A DNA stretch of 64,000 nucleotides from Ephemerocybe angulata (taxonomy: Eukaryota > Basidiomycota > Agaricomycetes > Agaricales > Psathyrellaceae). The notes under the pieces are model-generated. The model was not told the origin of the DNA. It made no database searches and saw only the letters and a program-made list of their open reading frames with translations. This document shows, in pieces, positions 44,940 through 57,129 of the stretch; the stretch's first letter is position 1; each line of letters starts with the position of its first letter. Both the position numbers and the translations under genes were made by a program. Where the stretch lies: assembly GCA_013368325.1 (NCBI GenBank), contig JAACJK010000016.1, positions 62,001 to 126,000 of the forward strand. Direction: 5' to 3'.

Positions 44940-46800
44940 TTATACCCGCCCACTACCTACCGACAGATCTCTGCATGCGGGAAGGCATCCCCACTGCCCA
45001 CAAACCTCGCCCATGTCGTCGCACCGAATCAGCAAACTCACGCGCGCAATCTCGTCCACTTGCTATCCCCGACAACTTTGAAACCTGTGGCACAAGTCGA
45101 AAGTCACTCGTTGGAGGACCGAACATCGACTCAAACTCACCGCGATCCCATGTACCGCATGTACCTCGCTGACCTGCGCATGAATCCGGAGAGAGCTCTG
45201 CTGCGAATAGACGGGGTTGACCACTTCAAGAGAGGGATGGAGTGCTGGGAGTCGTCAATATCACTGGATTGTTGAGCCCGTGGATCTTGCCACGAGATAT
45301 TTCTTCCGGAAAACTGGGTAAGGCGGAGCGATGACGAGCTTCAAGGGCGAGAGCACTCACGATATATTTCGGATAAACTGAAGAGAATGGTGGTGTGAAG
45401 AGAAGAGAATGTCGGTGCTGATTCACAAAGACGTACATGGGGCTTAGGGCGAGCGGTAACACAGACAAGACTCTGAACTGAGAGCTTCAACCGAGGATGG
45501 TCGGCGGAATTGCAGGAGCCGAATCGCGCCCATGCAAGAGCGGGATGTATTGGGCCAGCATTATATCGGACGGCGCCGCGTCTATGACTTTCCTGTACTT
45601 ATTCCTGTTGTATTGTGAACCAAGGAAAGTTAGCTAAGCATAATCGCTGTCTAGGATAGTGAAGGGAGTACCCCGCTGGACAGGTAGTCCAAGCGAAGGA
45701 GGGAGGGAGTCAGAACGGCGGTAAGTCCTTCGGTGTTACGTTCTTCGTTAACTCACAGTCTCAATGCCAAAGGCACTGTGGCAATCGAAGAAGTGTGAAT
45801 ACATTAGGACTTGAACGAACGATAGGCAAAGGGGCACAGTATAGAGCGTATCGAACTCGCGGATATCAAGCATATAAAGTAACAGGGCATAGTGTTCATA
45901 AACTATCAATATGACACAGTAAAACTACCGCCTACCTCCGATCATACCTCTAGAATTCGATGTAGTACTCGTCCTCCCTCTCACATATCTAGAGCAGACG
46001 GACGACGCAGCGATGTGCGGCATTTGCGAGCTCGAGGGACGGTAGAGGGAAGAGAGTGGAGGAGGCCGCAAGCGAGAGAGAGACGCACCGGCAAAGGGGG
46101 AAGCGAGATTATCGGGTAGCGAAGAGTGCGACGACATCCCACCCCGAGGTCCGCCGTTACCCCCGATACGGTCCACGTTCGACGCAAATACCGCGCCAAC
46201 TTAGCGGAGGTATATAAGACGGGGAACTCGCTTATCTCGACTGGTAATCCCTCTCGTCACGCTGTCTGTCGTCGTCGACGTCGCTTCACCCTCTCTCGTC
46301 ACCATGCTCACACGAGCTCTGCACTTGGCCTAAGTCAGTCGTCATCCTCCTACTCTCGCACTCCTCATCGTCGTCGTGGTAAGTCGTCCTGCTCGTCCCG
46401 TTGCGGCCAGACTCGCACAACACCATTCACGCACCATCCCATCACCCTTCCGCCCTCGCCGTCGCCTCACCCCTCTCGACTCACTCGCCCCATCCAACGC
46501 GCGTCCCCCCATCGACCTCTCCATCCCACGTTGTTCCTTCAACCTCCCATCCTCTCGCCGCTACCTCTGGTTCCGCCATCCCATGGCCTCCCCCGTCCCG
46601 AACCGCTCGCCCCACTTATCGCCTCCCGACCACCCATCGCCGTAACTCCCCGCCGTTGTTTCCGTCTTCTCTTCATGCGTAGCCGTCGTAGTCGGTCGTA
46701 GTCATCGTCTAGTCATGGAGTGGTCAGTATACGCCCTACGGCTCCGGTGCGCAGAGGACGCATCATCCCTCTGCGCGTCGGAGTCGACAGCAAGACCGGC
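44940..46800. other. No convincing gene
   Basis: Frames here are Arg/Pro/Ser-rich and overlap on both strands. A TATA-like TATATAAGAC lies at 46211-46220 on the plus strand, with pyrimidine-rich sequence after it, but I cannot define a gene downstream. Confidence 0.35.
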
Positions 46801-46809
46801 GCAGGAGAT

Positions 46810-47690
46810 ATTCCCTCCCTCTCCACCCGACCAGCGACCTCCACCAGCAGCAAACCAGCGCCATCGTCGAGCTGCAGGCGCGGTCGAACCTCGGTGGGCA
46901 GGTCGACAAGATCTGAGCACTCTAGGCGGTGCTCGCAGTACAAGAGGCGATGAAGAGGGAGGTTGTACAGGGTCCTCGCCGACGATGTCGATGCGCACGC
47001 TCAGGGCCGTTCCCCGACGAATACCGTCGCACTCACGGCAATGGCGTCGCTCTTGAGCTCGTAGGAGTCGCTCTCGACGGCCTCGCTGCTCAGCTGCGCG
47101 CCATTGGCACGGACGGGTCATGCCCAGATAACAGCACAGGAGCGGCCATGTGCGGAAGCGGTCTTTGGTACGAGATCGACCTAGGAATCAGTCCCTTCGG
47201 GTCATGCTCGAGCCACAGTCCAACAACATTGGAGAACTGATGGCCGTGCTCACCGCCATTCAAACACACTCCGGTATACATCGCCTGCGATGAACGTTCT
47301 GTTCGAACTCTTCACGTCCATGATGTATGTCTGCTCATCGCACCCGGTGTCGCTAACTCACCCAAACTCACCTTCCCGCCCTCTTCCCAGACATCTACGT
47401 ACTGTCGGATCAGCGCTTTACTGTCGAAGTATCCGTTCCGCTCGCCCGAGGCCGTTTTCGCATTCGTTTGACGACCAATCTTGACGTGCTGCCCATGACT
47501 CAGGGCGATGCGTTTGGGAACAAAGCTGTCGTTGAGCGGGTAGAGATAGAGCGCCGGGTACGGAAGGGCCGTCGTTGTTGTGGTCTGTTGGGCGGCGGGC
47601 GTCGAGAACGGCGGCGCTGGGGCGGGCATCGTCGGCGGGGTCGTCGTCGTCGTGGTTCGGTGTCAGGAAGGGTGGGAGCCACATGAGCCA
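46810..47690 (-). pseudogene. Rearranged copy of the FHA gene
   Basis: 47629-47385 keeps the first exon of the FHA protein nearly intact ([22 protein letters not shown]), but the FHA core reads ALIRQYVDVW where the parent has [10 protein letters not shown], so the phospho-peptide site is lost. Next come the second-exon sequence near 47285-47340 and 47045-47100, split by a foreign insert, and then part of exon 3 near 46980-47010. At about 46810-46970 a further exon-3 piece ([17 protein letters not shown] region) is present in the opposite orientation with stops and frameshifts. No coiled coils or tail anchor remain. Confidence 0.75.
47103..47284 (+). mobile_element. RNase H fragment of a retroelement
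   Basis: Inside the FHA pseudogene, the plus strand encodes GTDGSCPDNSTG, then GSGLWYEID and, after a frameshift, SNNIGELMAVLTAIQ. T-D-G-S holds the first catalytic Asp of RNase HI, and N-x-x-GEL-x-A-x-x-A-x-x the Glu helix. Such domains end the pol of fungal non-LTR and other retroelements. Only about 180 bp remain. Confidence 0.6.
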
Positions 47691-48880
47691 ACGTCAGTCC
47701 TGACCCTAACCACACGCTGGCCTGCACGTGGTGGGTGGTGGGAACCGTGCACCGCAACACGCTGCGCGTCCCAGAGGGGTAACACCGTCCATCACATTCG
47801 CCCCTCTCCCTTGCAATCAAAAGGCCCTCGTCGCGTCCTCCCTTCGCTCTTCGCTTGCTTTGATCAGACCCCGATCGCGCTCTTTCCCTTTTTGGTACGT
47901 CCCTCCCTTCGCTCGCTCCCTCGCTTCCGCCCGTCTTCCACCATCCACTCCCTCCATCCATCTTCCTATGTACATTAGTATAGCGCAGATAGACTTCCTA
48001 ATATCATCCTTTCCTCGTTGCGAGTTATCTGAGTGCAGCCCAGAATCACCGAATCGATCCATGAAGACATGTATAGCCGCGATTGGGTTGTTTACACAAA
48101 GACCTGAGTCTACCGAGCTTCGAATTACTGAACCTCTCAATTGAAGAATTGCACCGAGTATCCCAGAGATCGCTGTCTGTGCTATTTGAATTGCTGTCGG
48201 AAGACTTCAGCGCGATCTCATCGAGACGCACATTCGCATTTCCTTGCGCCGGCAAGTCAGATCAGAGCTCATCTTCATGCTGCGAGTGCAATTCAGACGC
48301 AGTCCTTGTATATGACAGAGCATGCACACCGTCGTAACCAACCGACCCGAGCGCAGCCCCCAGAAACAAACGAGCGCAGCAACACTCGAAGCGACTACTC
48401 AAACTGCGATTTTGGAGTCTACAGCTCGTACAGCCTGCTACGCTCTTCTCGCAACTTGTAGCACATAAATACTCGAGTCTCGCGATTGTCGATCGCATTA
48501 TTCCGTACTCTGGTGAGTACGGTTCACTACGCTTGCCTCGTCGGTTGTACGCGCTCAAGTGCTAAATACCGCCACTGTACCATCGCCACAAAAATCAGCC
48601 ATTTAGCTAAAATAACATCTTAGTATACTTTCGATATTATTCCACTCGCTGCGGATTCAGACCGGCGTCGGACGGGAAAAGGCTTTAAGACTATGCCAAT
48701 CGTTTTAGACCCAGGGTCACGTTTGAAATGGATAGAACATCGCCGTAAACTTAGTAGATATATCGCGAGTCCTCGCATGAACAAATACTCAGTTTACTCT
48801 ACGGTACACCTCTTCTGAGATCGGCATTCGTCATCCATCGCACGGGTATTCATACCCCGTACCCAGCAGCCCCAATCTAT
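47691..48880. other. No gene recognised
   Basis: Begins with the degraded leader of the FHA copy. Beyond about 47.8 kb, frames of 60-138 codons overlap on both strands with no family or splice support. Confidence 0.35.
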
Positions 48881-48889
48881 CGCAAACTT

Positions 48890-51640
48890 GAAGTGGAGTA
48901 CGTCAGTGAGATGATAGATAGAAATTTAGAGAATGAATGACGACAATGAGAAGAAAGGGAATGAGAAGAGAAGCTAACGGGGAGGGGGCAACGCATCATA
49001 TGAGTACAAACCTGCGCTCACCAAAAGAAACAACTGAAATTTTCTAATCATACACGCTGCCCCACCCCCTCTCACACACTGAATGCGAACGAAGAACGAA
49101 CCCGAACGCAACGGCAAAACGAACAAAGTATATTCGAAATGAACCTTCCAGTAAAGTGCAGCTCAAACGAAGCCCGTCGAGACGTCTGGGTCGCAGCAGC
49201 CGTACAACTGAACCCGCAAACAAAAACCCGCACTCACCATGCTTCAACACATCCCGCTCACACCCCCCGGGCCCAATCTATAATAAAGAGGGAGCGTCAG
49301 TAAGATGAGATATCGGGAGTGGGAAAGAGAACAGGACGACAGGATGCGCGAACATTATCGCAATAAGTGGACGAAGACAAAGTGAAAGTGGGGCGAGGCA
49401 ACGCATCATCATGACATGACATGGTATTCAGTCCATAAGGCCTCGGCGATGCGATCGCAGGTCTTAATAACAACGAAGAGGTAGTGCTGTTGATAATCAT
49501 TTGCGCTGCCTGCATAGAATAGGTGCGACCCGAGAAAGAAGCCAAAGGTAAAGTGCCAAACGAAGAACCGCGAAACAAAATGGTTCGAAAAAATCACTCT
49601 CCATCGAGAAATTCGAAGTGTGCACCTCCACACTCGAACACCCACACGAACGAATGGACGAACGGACGAGCAGAGTACGCCGGGCCCAAAACATGCCGGG
49701 AGAACAAAGGAAGGGAACACGCCCAACGAGCGATGCACAAGGATCACAAATGTCGCGAACGGAAGACCGTCCCGCCTCAATAAGCCGTACGCCAGACCGA
49801 GCACACGAACATGAAAGAGAAGATAGGACGAGGATAAATGGTTTGTAAAGCGAAAGACCGACGGGATGAACGATAAACACACTCAAACGCCACGAGAACC
49901 TCCCGCGCATGCGGCACGCACGAGCAAAACATCATCTCATCTCGACTCCGCAAAGAACCGACAGCCCCATCCCAAACCTCCCAAAAAAACGAACCAAAAC
50001 GCACTCACCCCCTTCAAAACATGTCCCGGACTCATGATCATCCTCGCATATAGGTAACCTCCCCACTACTCATCCCACCCTTTTACCCTCACAGTGCCAT
50101 CCACCTTGCCCTCCTGCCCCCCTCCGTCGGCGCCGTCCCTCCCCGTCCCTCCCCGTCCCTGCGGCAGTCGAGACTTGGTCGGGACGCACGCCCGGTCTAT
50201 AGCAAAGCGATGTACGTCAGTAAGACGACAGAATGAATGGATGAAGAAAGAAAATGCGAAGGTAGAAGGGAAGGAGGCAACGCATCATAGTGTGAATACA
50301 AACCTGCGCTCACGAGGTCTCGTCAACGATCGCAGACCTTCACAAGGAGCAATTGAAACGTTCTAATCACACGCACTGCTCCTCCCCGGCCCCTCTCCCC
50401 TGCGAACTTCGAATGAACGAACGAGAACGAGCTCGAAAGAACGAACTCGAACGTAACGGCCAAACGAAGGACCCGAAAAAAATGAAGAAATGAACATTCG
50501 AAGGACATCAAACGAAGTTCGTCACCACGTCCGGCCGTACAACCAAACTCCAAAACCCAAACCCAAACCGAACCCAAAATAAAACCGCACTCACCATGCT
50601 CCCTTCAACCTCGCCTTTCCCAGCAGGCAATCAATCTATGGTAAAGTGGAGTACGAGTCGTCAGTAAGATGATCGATCGATAGAGGAAAGGAGATTGAAT
50701 GGAATGGGAGAGAAAGAATAGGAGGGGGCAACGCGTCATATACTGTGAAACATGCGCTCATGAGGTCTCCTTCACGAAGAAAATTGGTATAATCATATGC
50801 GCTGCCCCTCACCTCATCCATGGATGCGAACTGAGAACGAACGCGAAAGTAACCCGCGCGTACTCACCATGTGCACCCATCAACCTCGTCTCTCGTTAGC
50901 AGCGCACAATCTATAGTGAAGGAGACTACGTCAGGTAAGATGATCGATAATAGAGTAAAGGAGATGTATGAAGAGAAAATCGGGATACGTAATAGGCGAA
51001 GAGAATTTAGAAAGAATGGGAGGGGGCAACGCATCATAGTGGGAATGCAAATTTGCGCTCACGAGGTCTCGTCGCACGATCGCAGACCTTCAAAAGGTTG
51101 AAGGAACAATTGAAATGTTCTAATCACACGCGCTGCCCCTCACCTCTGAATCATCGATGAATGCGAACTGAGAACGAACCCGAACGCAAACGTTCGAGTA
51201 ACCTCGAACGTTCCATCGAGAGATCCGGGTCGCAGACGGCGTACAACCGAACTCTAAAACGAACCCAACCCAACGCACTCACCATGCTTCAACACATCCC
51301 GCTCATACCCCCGTTGACTTCGTCTTTCGTCAGGATGAATGAAGCCTTTGTGGCCTTAGAGCACCCATCGGGCCAATCTAGAACGAAGTAAGTGTGGAGA
51401 AGGTGAGTTAGATTACAGTCCATAATGGACTCGGAATTGAAATGAATGAATGAAGAGAGAATGCAGAGAGAACGACGAAGACGAAGTCGCAGAGAACGAG
51501 AATGGGTTGGAGGAGGCTTGAACGCATCATAAAATCCCTAACGCGCTGCGCTCATGAGGTCTCTGGACCTTCAAAAGGAACAATTGCATTTATAATCCTG
51601 CGCGTTGCCTGCCCCCTTCCAGCTCATATCCCCCACATCC
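48890..51640 (-). repeat. Tandem array of 0.3-0.9-kb units with hairpin core, right arm
   Basis: Complement of the 27.6-29.8 kb array, with one extra unit. Cores end (on this strand) at GGCAACGCATCAT near 48985, 49390, 50278, 50728, 51026 and 51525. Core spacings of about 500, 297, 451 and 880 bp mirror those of the left arm. The best cores keep the AGGTCT...AGACCT hairpin and the outer pairing. Confidence 0.6.
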
Positions 51641-52079
51641 ACCGCATCCAGCGATCACACGGGTGCAAACATCCAGCCAGCCTCCGGTCGGGAGTGAATG
51701 AAGTAGAAAGAGAAAGAACGCACGAACGAACGAATAATGAAGAGGATGGACACCAAACGGTCTATGATTATCGAATCGACTGACCAGATCCAGAGCATGG
51801 AGAAAGAATCAAGTCGAAACCGCTCCCAGGAAGCCGAGAAAGCAACGCGACGGTAGATGGACGCTCCCTAACGACAGGAGTATCCCAAAACGCAGGAAAG
51901 AGACACTCTCCCAAAACCAAGTATGAATCCGCGCACTCACCACACTCCAACCCATCCGGGATCCTCCCACTCGCTCCGGAGACAGACAGACTCCCATTGT
52001 AACAGGGCGACGATCGTATCCAGATGCGGAGTCCCTGGGCCGCGCGGTCCTTGGGACACGGGAGTGAAACTGAGGTCGA

Positions 52080-52215
52080 GAAAACGAAGGAAGGGAGGGA
52101 GGGAGGAACGAAGTGCGCTCTAGCGAGCTCAAGTGAGCGAAAGGAGGGAAAGGAGGGAAAGAGCTCACTAGAGGAAAGGAGGGAAAGGAAGGAAGGAAAG
52201 AAAGAGCGAACGAAG
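52080..52215. repeat. Polypurine mirror tract, right arm
   Basis: GGAAGG/GGGAAAGGAGG runs with two GAGCTC sites; near-perfect complement of 27020-27180. Confidence 0.6.
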
Positions 52216-52839
52216 GACGGGAAAGCACCTCGAGGGCTTAAATAAGAGAGGAACGAAAAGAAGACCGAGACCGAGGCCGAGAAGTTCTGGACGTGCCAGC
52301 GCTAATTCGAGCGCTGATCAGAAGCTGCCGCTGACTAAGACGTGGCTCTAGACCCTTATCCTTATCCTCCTGCGTCGGATGGGCCTGAGGGGGGACGCGG
52401 GGGACGCGGGAGGGTTTTGGGAGGAGGACTGCCAGTGGGGGTCCGGTTCGAGGTTGAAGTTCGGGTCAAGGTTGTACTGGAACTCGGAGTCATCGTCGTG
52501 CTCGGTGTCGTAGTCGTGCTGGGTATCGTCGTCGTACTCGCGCCCATACTCATACCCGCACCCGCGTGCGCATTCGCAACTTTACCCGTACCCGCCGAAG
52601 TCAAACTCGAACGAAGAACCAGCTGCAGTGATCATCGTGTCCTGCGGCCAGGCGTCGCATGACGTACTCGAGCAGAGGCGCGGTTCCACGGCTAGCGCAC
52701 GAGAAAGCCTGTCTAATCGACGTAATCGAGCTGTTGACCGGTCGGTAGGTCGGTAAGTCGGTCAGGGGAAATGCACGGGTCGGGTTCACCAAGCCTCATT
52801 GAATGGATTGTTACATATATGATACTAAATTGGAGTCAC

Positions 52840-53050
52840 GCTCGATCTAGGGGGTTATTGAGTGTGTAAATAGATATACATTGATGATGATGAAAGTTCA
52901 GACCTGGCGTGTTAATAAGGTATGTACAGCCGAACAAGCCGAGCGAGCGAGCTCTTTATTCGAATTGAAGTATGTATGCTGTTACTGACTCACTCGATGT
53001 TGTGTGAGGTCAAAAGAGCCTCGGATATGATGATATGATACGCAAATTGA
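52840..53050 (+). repeat. 205-bp dispersed repeat, copy 2
   Basis: Matches 56195-56400 directly and 26130-26335 in complement over its whole length. Confidence 0.8.
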
Positions 53051-54125
53051 ATACTTAGAATTGCTTTATCTGCCGTGGACGATGCTTCAAGAGGCCGGCC
53101 GCTATAGAAGCTCACCCCCTTGGCTCACCTACCTGCGTCTGGAGTTGTTGCGTTTATGTTTGTATACAGAGCGAGGGAGCGAGCAGACTACATTAAAGAA
53201 AGAGATACAGACGAGTTGGGACTTGATGGGGAGTGAGAGAATAGCCTAAACGATTGGTAGGACCCACGAGTTCCCGAACGCCCGAACGAGCGAAGAAGAA
53301 GAAATGCCGAGCGAACGAACGAACGAACCTTAGCACTCCAACCCGACAAGCCCCCAAAAAGAGTGTCCATGCATGATATTAGACAATGCGATCCGACACA
53401 AGAGGAGAGTGTACAACACATACTCCAAGCGTAGAACATAATGCCCGCTGTCGTGCCTGGACGCACCGAGGCGGCGGTTGTGTGTACGTGAAGCGAGCAT
53501 ACTTACGAGAGGACGAGGGCGAATGGACGAGCGAATGGGAGCTCATTGTACCACCAATAAAAGCAAAAGAGGAAGGTAGAAGGTTGAAGGTACGAGAAGA
53601 CGAGCAAAGAACAAACGAACAAGAGAGAGAAACTCAACTACAAGCACAACCCACGCTAAAGGAGCTCCCTATCCAGACTCTTTCTGACCACACACGCCGG
53701 CATAGGCGTAGAGTGTACGCCACTCACGCGGATGCCGGCCGAACGTGGTAGTCATCAAGCTCTGGTCGGGCGCGCGAAGTCGGCGGTTGTGTATGTAGAG
53801 CCGCTAGAGCGAAGGGGTGAACCAGCTTGAACGAATAGACAGAGACGAACTCGGAGCGGGAGGGGAAGAAACGACAGCAGGGACTCTCCATATCCCGAAA
53901 GCCCAAAATCCAGGGAGAACCAACTCAACATCAAACCACCCAACCAAACCAACCGCATATATGACAGTAAGACGGCAACGACGGAGCAAACGGGCACCAC
54001 CATTCCATCACCGGAACGCGCAAGCGCGAGCACAGGCGGATCCCCGCCTACCGCACCAACAAGCTAGCGAGTTTTCCGTGGATAGCTACATGGCCCCCGA
54101 CGCTGTCTTTGCATGTCTGCCACAG

Positions 54126-56190
54126 GGGGACGGTCGTATCGCGTATCCTCGTATCCTAGTACCCTGAGTCGTAGTGTCGTCGATCCAGATTTCCGAGTAT
54201 CATCGATCGTCGTATGGTGGGACCCACCTACCCATCCAATCGCCCATCCATCCGCCCATCCATCCGCCCATCCATCCATCCATCTAACCAACACCGAGGA
54301 GAAAATCGTCTACATCCTACGCGCCGACCGAGCGAACCGAACCAGTCCAGAGATAACGCACCTTGCTTCCCAGTTCTAAGCACCGTGCCTAGGCTCCAAA
54401 TTCTTCTTGAATTGAATGACGAAAAGAGCGGGGTGGGCGCTGCTGGGCGCTCAACGCTCAGCGGGCGGTAAGTAGTGGATCGAGAAGAGGGAGAGATGGA
54501 AGGCTTGTGGAGACCGCCTGTCATGGCGTTGCCAAGCGGGCACGTGGGGGTGGGTATCAATCAATCGATCAATCGCCGCTTCCATCCCCTCCGTCCGTCT
54601 CTTGTTCTTCTCCACCACCATCATGCTAGTTCTCTCCCTGAAGATCGTCAGCTCAGCCCGCGATAGAGAGACTTAGACGGCATAGTATCTGAGGGTTTGG
54701 CGTACAGAGAGCACGTTCTGCACCATTCGCCGACACCCTGGGGCTTCTGATTACACCGAGGATCCTGCACACGATCCTCCTTCGTCCTTGTTCCATCCTG
54801 GGAATCACCGTCTTCGTCGAGCGCTCAACGTCCTCCACCCGCCCCTCTACAACCTCACTGTCCATCTTCCGTCTGTACGAACGCTGTGCACTACTGTAAG
54901 TGTTCTGTAGGGCGGATGTGGCCCAAGAGGATAAGTGTGGAGAGGGCGGTCTCGATGGATGCTTGAAATGTGACGTAGGTACGTGGTGCCCGGCACCTCG
55001 CTTTGTCTCTAGCACACGTCGCCCCTCCTTCGTCCTGGGTCCATCCTGGGAATTACCGTCTTCGTCGAGCTCTGACCGTCCTCCTCCCGCCCCTCTACTG
55101 CTCCGCGCTCCAACTTGCGCCTGTACGAACGCTACTGTGAACGTTCTGTAGGGCGAAGGCTTCGTTGCAAGTTGGGCAGATGGTAAGTGCGCACAATAAT
55201 CCTGATCCTCACTCTGTCTACATCGACCTTGCGGCACCCGACGACAGCGTCGCGCGCCACCCGACGATCTGGGGAGACTCGTTCGCTCTTGGTGCGGACG
55301 GCTGATGTGCCTCCGCTCAGGCTTGCGCGTTTCCTTCCTGACACTGGGCGTGGCGCCTTTCTTCCTGACATGTTTGGTGTTAGACGGTTTTATTATCGGT
55401 TCGTTCGCTCGACATTTTCTTCGTTCGTTCCCTCATTCATTCCATCCTACAACCGCACCTTCGCCCGCAGCGCGTCCCGATCGATGCACCAGCATGCCAC
55501 GCTCGGCGCGGGGGAGGGTGCTGTGCACTCTGCTCATGTGCTGCATTGTGTAGCGCTCGGATGGTACTCGTGTCTGGATGCTCTTTCGGTGGGGGTTGAA
55601 TGTAGGCTAGAGGACTTCGACAGTTTTGTTGTTGTTGTTGTTCGTAGGATTGTGGAGAGACATGTAATGACAGCGTTGCGCGCCATGTGGTGACGCCGGG
55701 TGTCTCGTTTGCTTTTCGTGCAGTACGGCGGGATGCGCCTCCGCTCAGGCTTGCGCGTCCGTGGGGTGACTACCGTAGTGGCGCCCATCTGCTTCGTCTT
55801 TGGCTTGTTCCTCTATGGATGGGCTCGTTCGAGTTCGTTCACTCGAAATTTCTTCTCATTTCTTCTCGCTTCGCTCGTCCGGGGGCTCATTCGTCCCTTC
55901 GGCCCTTCGCTCCTGCACCCGTACCTTCGTCTGCAGCGCCTCCCGTTCGATACACCGGCATACCACGTTCGGCGCCTGAGATGGGTGATGTGCACTCTGC
56001 TCCTGTGCTGGATCGTGCATTGGCGGGTCTTTGTTTCGGGATGCTCCTTTGGTGGGGATTGGATGTAGGTTGGATGTCAGGACGCTGTGGTTTTTTGTTC
56101 GTTTTCTCGGAGGTTTGTTATGTTACAATTTGTTATTCATCTACGCCTACTAAAAGACTCAGGGTTCACTAAAAAGCTAGACCTCGATGT
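54126..56190. repeat. Further copies of the intronic modules and Chs7 5' flank
   Basis: Plus-strand blocks resemble 24.55-24.7 kb (TATCCTAGT, TTTCTGAGTATC-like) and 11.3 kb. ATCCATCC runs lie at 54238-54290, and a CTCAACGCTCAGCGGGCGG word (54450) matches 12050. The GCTTGCGCGT module occurs at about 55325 and 55750. At 54780-54910 and 55030-55155 a 125-bp piece (CGTCTTCGTCGAG...GAACGTTCTGTAGGGCG) is repeated about 250 bp apart. No intact coding exon found. Confidence 0.5.
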
Positions 56191-56194
56191 TCTG

Positions 56195-56400
56195 GCGATC
56201 TAGCGGGGTATTGAGTGTGTAAATAGATATACATTGATGACGATGAAAGTTCAGACCTGGCGTGTTAATAAGGTATGTACGGACCCGAACAAGCCGAGCG
56301 AGCGAGCTCTGTATTCGAATTGAAGTATGTACGGTGTTACTCACTCGACGTTGTGTGAGGTCAAAAGAGCCTCGGATATGATGGTATGATACGCAAACTG
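56195..56400 (+). repeat. 205-bp dispersed repeat, copy 3
   Basis: Outside the palindrome. Ends abruptly after GATACGCAAACTG, so it is a broken-off copy of the arm sequence. Confidence 0.8.
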
Positions 56401-56714
56401 TCGTCCCTTCCTGAGCGGCATGCGATGTGTAGTACAGTATAGTCGAAAGAGGACCGGTGATGTGCCGCTTCGCGTTCAAGGTGTTCCGTCGAGGCACGCG
56501 TGGGCAGTAGAGAGTACCAAAGTAGTGATTACAGGGGCTTGCATGGGAAGGTGTTCATCTGAGGCAGAACGTAGGTAGTCCACTAAAGCACAACAACCAT
56601 CACAGTACTATACGTAGTATCCTACTTGGGCACAGATGCCCAATGGAACTAAAGAATCCTCGTCTCGCCCACTTATCGGTCTCGTACCTCCGTGAGAGGT
56701 TTACCGGTGACCGT

Positions 56715-57124
56715 TTACATGGGCGGAATACTATAATAGCGGTTCCTCAGTTCCCAAATGCACCAAAGGTAATTCGCGTCTCTCACCGATTTTTGCCCCG
56801 CCCTTGTTCCTGCGAATGTCGCGCCGCAGACAAGGCACTTAAATTGGGGGTATGGGTCTCCAGATCTTGCCTCCAGCCGGCCTGCGAGTTCGGCGAGGAG
56901 ATCACGAGTGGTAATATCGGCGAGGATTTCTCGGCGGTCGAAGGTACTGAGCTCGTCTAGATTGTCCCTTGCTGAAAATGTGTACTGAGGGTAGGGATAA
57001 ATAAGATGTGAGCATTTGTTGCGACTTTGTACGGCAGTGGTGCACCTACGTCGTCGTGATACGCATTCGCGAGGGAGGCGAGAGCCCCCAGAGCTGTGAG
57101 TAGGTGGATGAAGGAGACACGCAT
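56715..57124 (-). CDS. Small secreted protein, paralogue of the 2.6-kb gene
   Basis: Exon 57124-57050 encodes the signal peptide MRVSFIHLLTALGALASLAN. After a 65-bp intron (GTAGGT...CTCAG), exon 56984-56715 continues in frame to a stop. The mature protein has ARDNLDELSTFDRREILADI, TTRDLLAELAGRLEARSG and FKCLVCGATFAG. This order, with TRDLLxELxxRLxxR then C-x-x-C-x-x-x-F, is shared with 2627-2968. Length about 114 residues. The tail after the C-x-x-C may be altered by an unrecognised intron (a GTGAGA lies in it). Likely exported, role unknown. It is hidden from simple frame scans because of the intron. Confidence 0.55.
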
Positions 57125-57129
57125 GGCTT

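Larger units (their letters stand above)
49270..54125. repeat. Large palindrome, right arm
   Basis: Partner of 25043-29880. Includes the tandem array, the polypurine tract, the low-complexity block at 52340-52640, the 205-bp repeat and the intronic modules up to the TGCATGTCTGCCAC boundary near 54120. Divergence is mostly small indels, so it is not a very recent copy or an assembly echo. Confidence 0.8.

Noticed and set aside
46126..46701. 191-codon plus-strand frame
   Set aside because: Arg/Ser/Pro/His-rich, overlapped by equally long frames in other phases; reads as composition bias of CTC/ACC-rich DNA.
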